NCBI GenBank assembly: GCA_963762525.1
Contig: CAVXKT010000011.1
Coordinates: forward strand, 1,269,362-1,333,361
Origin: DATFDN01 sp963762525
Lineage (GTDB): Bacteria > Pseudomonadota > Alphaproteobacteria > Acetobacterales > Acetobacteraceae
Direction: 5' to 3'
Length of the DNA stretch: 64,000 nt
The translations under genes were made by a program, and so were the position numbers. The notes under the pieces were generated by a model that did no database searches, was not told where the DNA came from, and was given only the letters and a program-made list of their open reading frames with translations. This document shows, piece after piece, positions 58,340 to 64,000 of the stretch. The number at the start of each line of letters is the position of its first letter. Position 1 is the stretch's first letter.

Positions 58340-59917
58340 TCGGCCGACGCGGCTTTCTGGCCGCTGCCGGGGCGGCGCTTGCCGCCCCGGCAGTTGCGCG
58401 CGGCGAAAAGGCGAGCGTGCTGACCTTCGTGCCGCAGGCCGATCTGTCGGTGCTCGATCCGGTGTGGACGACCACTTACCAGACCCGCGATCACGGCTTT
58501 CTGGTGTTCGACACCTTGTTCGGCCTGGACGACGGGTTCCGCGCGCAGCCGCAGATGGCGGCGGGCGCCGTCGCCGAGGAGGGCGGCGCGGGATGGCGGA
58601 TCACGCTCCGCGAAGGCTTGCGCTTTCACGACAACACGCCGGTGCTGGCGCGCGACTGCGCTGCCTCGATCCGCCGGTGGGGCGCGCGCGACGCGTTCGG
58701 CCAGGCGCTGCTGGCGGCCACCAACGAGATCACCGCGCCGGACGACCGCACCATCGACTTTCGCCTGAAGCGCCCGTTCCCGCTGCTGCCCGATGCGCTC
58801 GCCAAGACGCCGCCCAGCATGTGCCCGATCATGCCGGAGCGGCTGGCCGCGACCGATCCCTATAAGCAGGTGACGGAGATGGTCGGCAGCGGCCCGTTCC
58901 GCTACAAGGCCGATGAGCGCGTGGCCGGCTCGCGCGTAGTCTATGAGCGGTTCGCCGGCTACGTGCCGCGCGCCGATGGCCTCGCCTCGGGCACCGCCGG
59001 GCCGAAAGTGGCGCATTTCGACCGCATCGAGTGGCGCATCATTCCCGACGAATTCGACGGTCGCCGCGGCGTTGCAGGCGGGCGAGATCGATTGGTGGCT
59101 GACGCCCGGCGCCGATTTCCTGCCGCTGTTGCGCCAAGCCGGCGGCCTCAAGGTCGAGATCACCGTGCCCACCGGCTACATCGCGACGATGCGGTTCAAC
59201 CAGTTGAATCCGCCCTTCGACAATGCCGCGATCCGTCGCGTCATCCTGGGCGCGGTGACGCAATCGGAATACATGATCGGCATGGTCGGGACCGATCATG
59301 CGCTGTGGCATGACGGCTGCGGTTTCTTCTGCCCCGGCACGCCGATGGCGAGCCAAGCGGGGATGGAGGCGCTGACCGGCCCGCGCGACCTTGCGAAATC
59401 CCGTCGCGCGCTGGAGGAAGCCGGATACAAGGGCGAGCGGATCGTGCTGCTGGCGCCGGCCGACATTCCCTCGGCCAAGGCGCTCGCCGACATCAGCGCC
59501 GATCTTTTCCGCAAGCTCGGGACCAACCTCGACGTGCAGACGATGGACTGGGCGACGCTGGTGCAGCGGCGGGCCAAGACCGATCCGGTGGCCGAGGGCG
59601 GTTGGAGCCTGTTTCACACTTCATGGGCGGGCACCGACATGATGACGCCGGCGGGCCACGTGTTCCTGCGCGGCAATGGTCGCGCCGCGACCGTCGGCTG
59701 GCCGAACGCGCCCGATCTGGAGTCGCTGCGCGACGCCTGGTTCCAGGCTCCGAACACGGCGGCGCAGGCGAAGATTTGCGCCGACATGCAGATCGATGCC
59801 TTCCGCGACGTGCCCTATGTGCCGCTCGGGCAGTATTTCGCGCCCACCGCCTATCGGGCCGATCTGAGCGGGGTTCTGCACGGCAACCCGGTGTTCTGGA
59901 ACGTGCGGCGGGGATGA
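58336..59917 (+). CDS. ABC transporter substrate-binding protein, family 5 (one frameshift)
   Basis: Periplasmic receptor of the peptide/nickel/opine type, about 527 codons. A Tat-type signal, GRRGFLAAAGAALAAPAVA, opens it. FVPQADLSVLDPVWTTTYQT, then LREGLRFHDNTPVLARDCAA and VTEMVGSGPFRYK are SBP_bac_5 hallmarks. An indel near 59060 shifts to a frame continuing LQAGEIDWWLTPGADFL, then FNQLNPPFDNAAIRRVILGA and AWFQAPNTAAQAKICADMQI. No permease or ATPase genes are adjacent, so its transporter must be elsewhere, or it works without one. Confidence 0.88.
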
Positions 59918-59932
59918 GCGGGAAACCCGCGC

Positions 59933-59961
59933 TTGACGTTCGGGCTGATGTGCACAATATT
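59933..59961 (+). promoter_or_regulatory. Promoter of the Xre/RES pair
   Basis: TTGACG (59933-59938) and AATATT (59956-59961) with a 17-bp spacer fit a sigma70-like promoter 30 bp upstream of the antitoxin start at 59991. It overlaps the inverted repeat described next. Confidence 0.5.
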
Positions 59962-59968
59962 CAGTGCA
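59951..59968. promoter_or_regulatory. Putative antitoxin operator
   Basis: TGCAC-N8-GTGCA, a perfect 5-bp inverted repeat centred on the -10 box, is well placed for autorepression by the antitoxin. Confidence 0.4.
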
Positions 59969-59990
59969 TAACTGCCGAGGGCGGGTCAGG

Positions 59991-60418
59991 ATGGTGACGG
60001 CGGCGAAGGTCGCGAACGTGCTCGGCGGCGTGGGCGCACGCAGACGGGGTGTGACCGACCTCTCCCTGGCGCGGGCGGTTCGCGACGGACTGCCGTTCGC
60101 GGCGCTGGAACGACTGATCGCGGACGGGATCGTCGACGAGCGGGAGATCGAGGATCATTTCATTCCCCGGGTACCTACTATGCGCGCCGGCAAAGGGCGA
60201 CGCTCTCGCGCGAGCAGAGCGATCTTGTGGTGCGCCTGGCACGCATCCAGGCTGCGGCCGACGAGGTGTTCGGCGATCGCGCCGAGGCGCGGCTTTGGCT
60301 GCGCGAGAAGAACGGCGCGCTTGGCGGCCAGCTCCCGTTGGAGTTGCTCGACACGGAAGAGGGCGGGCGCGCCGTGGAGAGCGTTCTCGGCAGGATCGCG
60401 CACGGCATCGTCGAGTAG
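59991..60418 (+). CDS. Xre/MbcA/ParS-type antitoxin (DUF2384), one frameshift
   Basis: Antitoxin of a RES-type TA pair. The N-terminal part (VTAAKVANVLGGVGARRRGV, DLSLARAVRDGLPFAALERL) is the Xre-like DNA-binding region. After a frameshift near 60180-60225 the C-terminal DUF2384 domain reads FGDRAEARLWLREKNGALGG, QLPLELLDTEEGGRAVESVL and GRIAHGIVE, the part that contacts the toxin. About 142 codons. ATG 59991 has a promoter and operator just upstream. The stop is directly followed by the toxin's GTG. Confidence 0.87.
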
Positions 60419-60898
60419 GTGCTGGTCTGGAGGCTGGCGCTCGGCGATTTCGCGAAGTTGGATGGTGAGGGGGCCCGGCTGTTCGGGGGCCGCTGGAACA
60501 GCCCCGGAACCGCGATGGTCTATGCCGCCACGCACCTCTCCTTGGCTCTCCTGGAGCAACTCGTCCATCTGAGCCCCGAGCGACTGCCGGCGGCCTTTCG
60601 GGCGTTCGCGATCGAGCTGTCGGCCGATGCGGCTATCGAAGTCGGTCCGGAGACGGCGCCGGACTTGGAGACCAGTCGCCAACTCGGCGACGAGTGGACG
60701 CGCTCGCTGCGAACGGCGGCCCTGGTCGTGCCCTCGGCGCTGATCCCGCCGTCGCCGGGTTCCGGCTCGCCCGTCAGCACCGAGCGAAACGTCCTCCTCA
60801 ACCCGCGCCATGCCTCGGCAGTGGCATGGCGCGTGACGCCAACCGAGTTCGGCGTGGACCCGCGGCTGCGGCGGCGCGCCCGTGCAGAGGCCGAGTGA
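60419..60898 (+). CDS. RES-domain toxin
   Basis: Predicted toxin that depletes NAD+; RES-family members such as MbcT cleave NAD+ by phosphorolysis or hydrolysis. The motif Arg-Glu-Ser region is visible as GARLFGGRWNSPGTAMVYAA (Arg in GGRWN), then HLSLALLEQLVH with the conserved Glu and Ser. NVLLNPRHASAVAW is the C-terminal signature. GTG 60419 follows the antitoxin stop with no gap; a start further downstream would lose the first strand (VWRLALGDFA). 159 residues, the usual size. Confidence 0.88.
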   Translation: MLVWRLALGDFAKLDGEGARLFGGRWNSPGTAMVYAATHLSLALLEQLVHLSPERLPAAFRAFAIELSADAAIEVGPETAPDLETSRQLGDEWTRSLRTAALVVPSALIPPSPGSGSPVSTERNVLLNPRHASAVAWRVTPTEFGVDPRLRRRARAEAE

Positions 60899-61316
60899 TG
60901 CCAGGCGCTGCCGGTCACTGTTCCGGCAATCCGGCCGCGCGCAAATCGTCAAGACCAGCTCCTCGGCTCCAAGCCCTTCCGGGCGATGACGGCCAACGCG
61001 AATGTCTGGCCGCGACCCGCGAGGCGGGCGTGTTGAAGCCCTTCGGCGAGTTCGACCGAGTAGCCGCCGCCGATCAGGCAGCGTGCCAGGGCGGCCCGAC
61101 GTTCCACGGTACGGGCCACGACCAGAATGCGATGCCGCATCCGAGCGCCTCCTCGGCATTGCCGCCGACGGGCGATGGCGGACGGTTTGCCCGCGGCTGC
61201 AATTGCCTTGTTACCACGCCGTTACCCGGTGGTGACAGCAAGGAGGGCGGTGTTCGGTCAGGCTGGTCGAGCTGAGCGGCCCCGTGGTCAGGACCGCCGG
61301 GTGAGGGAGTGCGACC
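60899..61316. other. Gap with a possible receiver-like fragment
   Basis: No intact gene. The minus strand from 61140 to about 60949 reads RHRILVVARTVERRAALARC and GGYSVELAEGLQHARLAG, resembling the opening of a response-regulator-like domain; it is cut off without a complete fold and its phospho-acceptor Asp is not seen. It might be a remnant. The rest holds nothing recognisable. Confidence 0.3.
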
Positions 61317-61811
61317 ATGCAGCAAATCCGCAACCGGCTCGGCTTTGCCGGCGCCGTGATGGCCCTTGCATCCGCTTGGGCGCCAACGGCCCTCGCGGCG
61401 AATTTCCCGAAAGCGGGGCAGGCCGAATTCGACACCTACGGGACTTGGCGCGATCTCTCGGTCATCAAGACGGCCCTCGGGAAACAGGGCGTGGACGAAG
61501 GGCAGGGCATCATTCGCAACGTGACCGGAGACGGACCCTTCAATGACATGGTGGCGCATCGCCTGGAGGTCTGGACCTCCATTCCGCCGTCATCAACGAG
61601 CCGGGGAACCTGCGCCCTCGTGGACCCGGATGGCGATACCGCGCTTACCACCTGGACCGGCGACACTCACACCTTCTCGTTTGCGGGAAGCACCGGCAAA
61701 TACAGGGGGATTACCGGGGGCGGTCCCTACAAGGGAACTGCGCTTCACGAGCTGCCGGGCGGGGCGACCGCCCTGAGGGTCCGCCATCAGGTGAAGTGGG
61801 AGATTAAGTAG
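61317..61811 (+). CDS. Small secreted protein, possible calycin/allene-oxide-cyclase-like barrel
   Basis: 164 residues of unknown function. The signal peptide spans roughly residues 1-27 (FAGAVMALASAWAPTALA). The mature part is rich in short beta strands with TCALVDPDGDTALTTWTG, FSFAGSTGKYRGITGGGPY and ALRVRHQVKWEIK. The GSTGKYRGITGGG turn recurs in small secreted barrel proteins related to the allene-oxide-cyclase/calycin fold. No catalytic residues are suggested. GGGAGTG stands before the ATG at 61317. Confidence 0.7.
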   Translation: MQQIRNRLGFAGAVMALASAWAPTALAANFPKAGQAEFDTYGTWRDLSVIKTALGKQGVDEGQGIIRNVTGDGPFNDMVAHRLEVWTSIPPSSTSRGTCALVDPDGDTALTTWTGDTHTFSFAGSTGKYRGITGGGPYKGTALHELPGGATALRVRHQVKWEIK

Positions 61812-61909
61812 CGCCGTCTGAACGGCTCGTGAGCCAACGCGCCAATCTACGCGAGCCGCCACCGCCGGGCGCAACCCGCCGGCGCGCCCGCGCGTGCCGG
61901 GGCAGGCGC

Positions 61910-62257
61910 CTAATAGCGATAAGAATCGGGCGGCGGCGGCGGCGGCGGGTAGTAACCCGACTGCGGCGGCGGGTAGTAGCCCGGCTGCGGCACCGGGGCA
62001 TAATAGCCGGACGGCGGCGGCGGGCTCGGCGTCGTTACGGCACCCCCGAGCGCGCCAGCGCCGCCGCCGATAAGTGCGCCGATTCCGGCACCCTTCCCGC
62101 CGCCGGCGATGCCGCCGATGGCCGCACCCGTTCCGGCCCCCAGCAGGCCGCCGCCCACCGCGCGCTGGCCGGGGTCATAGGGGTCGGTGCAGGCGCCCAG
62201 CGACAGCCCGGCCAAAATCACGGCGGCGGGGCCGAGAAGGCGTGCTCTCACGATCAT
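61910..62257 (-). CDS. Glycine-zipper lipoprotein with Pro/Tyr-rich tail
   Basis: 115 residues. A lipoprotein signal with lipobox LGAC (Cys near residue 23) is followed by a glycine-zipper segment, GGGLLGAGTGAAIGGIAGG, then GIGALIGGGAGALGG, which can insert into or pack on membranes. The C-terminus is a repeat of YY-PPP-type units. Glycine-zipper lipoproteins of this kind are common in the proteobacterial envelope; the role is not known. Confidence 0.75.
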   Translation of the reverse strand: MIVRARLLGPAAVILAGLSLGACTDPYDPGQRAVGGGLLGAGTGAAIGGIAGGGKGAGIGALIGGGAGALGGAVTTPSPPPPSGYYAPVPQPGYYPPPQSGYYPPPPPPPDSYRY

Positions 62258-62284
62258 TCCGATGCTCCTGTTTAGCGGCGCCGC

Positions 62285-62587
62285 CTAGCGGATGCCGAAG
62301 TTGAAGGTCGCGGCCGGCGGCGCGTAGTAAACCGGCGGCGGATAGTAGGCCGGCGGGTTGTAGAAGACCGGCGGCGGCGCGTAGTAGCGGGGCGCGTAGA
62401 ACTGCGGGCCATACCAGGGCCGCCAGTGGTCATGTCGCCAGCCATCGTGCCAGCCTTCGTGCCAGTCCCCGTGCCAGCCATGATTCTCGCCGTGATGCCA
62501 GTCATCGGCCCGCGCCGTCCCCGGCGCGAGCGTCGCGAGCAACCCGGCAACGCCGAGGGCGACAAGACCGATCTTCAGGGCACGCAT
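62285..62587 (-). CDS. Small secreted His/Trp-rich protein with Pro/Tyr repeats
   Basis: 100 residues, function unknown. A signal peptide (KIGLVALGVAGLLATLAPGTARA) is followed by a His/Trp/Asp-rich stretch (DDWHHGENHGWHGDWHEG), then PAYYPPPVYYAPP-type repeats. The His cluster suggests metal binding, by inference only. ATG 62587 follows an AGGAGAG. It lies 27 bp upstream of the glycine-zipper gene, so the two may be co-transcribed envelope proteins. Confidence 0.7.
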   Translation of the reverse strand: MRALKIGLVALGVAGLLATLAPGTARADDWHHGENHGWHGDWHEGWHDGWRHDHWRPWYGPQFYAPRYYAPPPVFYNPPAYYPPPVYYAPPAATFNFGIR

Positions 62588-62723
62588 CTCATCTCTCCTG
62601 GTGAACAGGGTGGTATCTGGGCAACCGATCATGGCATCACATGGGCAGGAGCCGGGAGATTCCGTGTTGACGCACCGGGAGTTTCCCATCGGCCCCGCCT
62701 ATAGTCGCCCGGCGGAGGAACCC

Positions 62724-63652
62724 ATGATCCAGTCGCTCGGCTATGTCGCCATCGGCGCTCGCAATATCGACGATTGGGCGCGATTCGCCACCGGAATGCT
62801 CGGCATGGAGGCGGTGGATCGCGCCGCTTCTCCCGGGCCTTCCGCATGGACGACCGCGCGCAACGCCTGGTGATCGACGCCGCGCTCTCCGAAGGCAGCC
62901 GCGCCTTCGGATGGGAAGTCGCCGACGCCGCCGCATTGGATGCTCTGGCCGCACGGTTGGACGCCGCCGGAATTGCCGTCCGCCACGAGCCGGCTGCGCT
63001 CGCCGATCAACGCGGCGTGCGGGCGCTGGTTTCCTTCGCCGATCCCGCCGGCAACCGGCTGGAGGCGTTCCATGGCGCCGACACCGCCGCGCCGCCGTTC
63101 CGGCCCGGGCGGTCAATCTCCGGCTTTCACACCGGTCCGCTCGGCATGGGCCATGCCGTGCTGACGGTGCCGCGCATCGATGAAATGATGGGCTTCTATT
63201 GCGACACGCTGGGCTTCCGGGTGAGCGACTACATCCTGAAGCCGTTCCGCGCCTTTTTCCTGCACGTCAATCCGCGCCACCACAGCCTGGCGCTGATCGA
63301 AACCGGGGCGCACGGGCTGCATCACCTGATGGTGGAACTCTACTCGCTCGACGATGTCGGGCAGGGCTACGACATTGCCTTGGCCGAGCCGGAGCGCATC
63401 GCCACCACGCTCGGGCGCCATCCGAACGACTACGTGACTTCGTTCTATCTGCGCTCGCCTTCGGGCTTCATGGTGGAATACGGCTGGGGCGGGCGCGAGG
63501 TGGATCCTGCGACCTGGCAACCCTCCGAGGTCACGGTCGGCCCGAGCCTGTGGGGTCACGACCGCGCGTGGCTCGACGCGGAGCAGCGCAAGTGGCGCGC
63601 CGGCTGCGCCTTGAAGCCGCCGCCGCCGGCCACCGTGCGCCGGTGCAGGTGA
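62724..63652 (+). CDS. Extradiol-dioxygenase-like VOC protein (frameshifted)
   Basis: Two-domain VOC protein similar to 2,3-dihydroxybiphenyl 1,2-dioxygenase-type (BphC) enzymes. IQSLGYVAIGARNIDDWARF opens domain 1; after an indel near 62830 it continues DDRAQRLVIDAALSEGSRAF. Domain 2 holds the Fe(II) ligands: His in GMGHAVLTVP, His in PRHHSLALIE and Glu in GFMVEYGWGG. ATG 62724 follows GGAGGA. About 310 codons to the TGA at 63650-63652. A frame ending at 63717 (QVMDGNHQRLSGVCPWWDAA) may be the true C-terminus if one more indel lies near 63640. Confidence 0.85.
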
Positions 63653-63717
63653 TGGACGGCAACCATCAGCGCCTGTCGGGCGTATGCCCCTGGTGGGACG
63701 CGGCGACCGGGGCGTGA

Positions 63718-64000
63718 GCCCGGGCCGCAATTGTCCGCTTGCCTGAGGAACGACCGCTGATAAGATGTTGGCGTGCGGGGATGCGCGCCGCGCACGGGCA
63801 GCCACCAATTCAGAAATCCAGCCGGAAGGGATCGCGCCGTGGCCACTGAGAAACCGCAGAATGTCAGGACGTATTCTTGAACCATGTGCGAAAGAACAAG
63901 ACGCCGGTGACGGAATTTCTGGTGGCCGGCGTGAAATCCAGGGTATAATCACGTGGTTCGACAATTTCTGGTGTGCTGCGTCGCGAAGGGCACACCCAAC
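63718..64000. other. Gene-free right end
   Basis: No gene, RNA or clear promoter was recognised in the final 283 bp. The sequence is more A+T-rich after about 63880 than most of the window, which may reflect the approach to another intergenic or accessory segment. Confidence 0.5.

Noticed and set aside
63556..63885. A minus-strand 109-codon frame at the right end
   Set aside because: Mostly antisense to the dioxygenase-like gene, and no recognisable features in the remainder.

Overview
The window is GC-rich DNA (roughly two thirds G+C by eye) from an alphaproteobacterium, most likely of the Rhodospirillales/Acetobacterales type. The assignment rests on the gene complement: adjacent clpS-clpA, a phasin with a PhaR-type site, an ATP12-type F1-ATPase assembly chaperone, a short-form hisG followed by hisD-infA-maf-RNase E/G, and a suf operon headed by an Rrf2 regulator. 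The class-level call is an inference. No rRNA, tRNA or CRISPR array was recognised.

Layout. 1-6.2 kb: defence and toxin-antitoxin DNA on the minus strand, namely a Type III-like methyltransferase and restriction helicase, both riddled with frameshifts, and a damaged BrnT/BrnA pair. 6.3-10.6 kb: a VOC protein, a small GIY-YIG nuclease bracketed by pieces of a dispersed palindromic repeat, clpA, clpS and a phasin with its own terminator. 10.8-25 kb: mainly housekeeping genes, including a D,D-carboxypeptidase, PH-domain protein, tag, a hybrid histidine kinase, dcd, hisG, hisD, infA, maf, RNase E/G, rluC, an AsmA protein, an ATP12 chaperone and acylphosphatase. Many of these overlap by ATGA or GTGA. 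25-27.6 kb: a citrate-lyase-beta-like protein, a GST remnant and an aldo/keto reductase. 27.7-29.5 kb: no intact gene, only two diverged IS3-like transposase remnants arranged as a large imperfect palindrome. 29.5-30.1 kb: a PemK/MazF-like toxin and its antitoxin.

30.2-43.9 kb is a catabolic region. It holds a TPP enzyme, a complete sugar-type ABC importer (ATPase, binding protein, two permeases), an enolase-superfamily dehydratase, a D-2-hydroxyacid dehydrogenase and a VOC protein on the plus strand. A second enolase-superfamily enzyme and three LLM-class flavin oxidoreductases lie on the minus strand. 43.9-45 kb is a decayed VapBC/MFS-fragment islet bounded by a perfect 40-bp direct repeat. 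45-47.3 kb: a DUF900-like alpha/beta hydrolase and a DUF445 membrane protein. 47.3-53.7 kb: the minus-strand operon sufR-B-C-D-S-U-T-A. 53.9-55.4 kb: an LpxR-like outer-membrane protein and a DUF4142 protein. 55.4-59.9 kb: a tight trio of CoA-transferase, oxalyl-CoA-decarboxylase-like TPP enzyme and family-5 binding protein. 60-60.9 kb: a RES/Xre toxin-antitoxin pair with a recognisable promoter and operator. 61.3-63.7 kb: small secreted proteins and an extradiol-dioxygenase-like VOC protein.

Caution on sequence quality. Many genes are interrupted by single-base indels while the protein signatures continue intact in another frame, including in clpA, sufS, sufA and tag. This looks like uncorrected sequencing error more than biological decay, although true decay is likely in the IS, VapBC and MFS remnants. 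Coordinates of frameshifted genes span the whole reconstructed gene.
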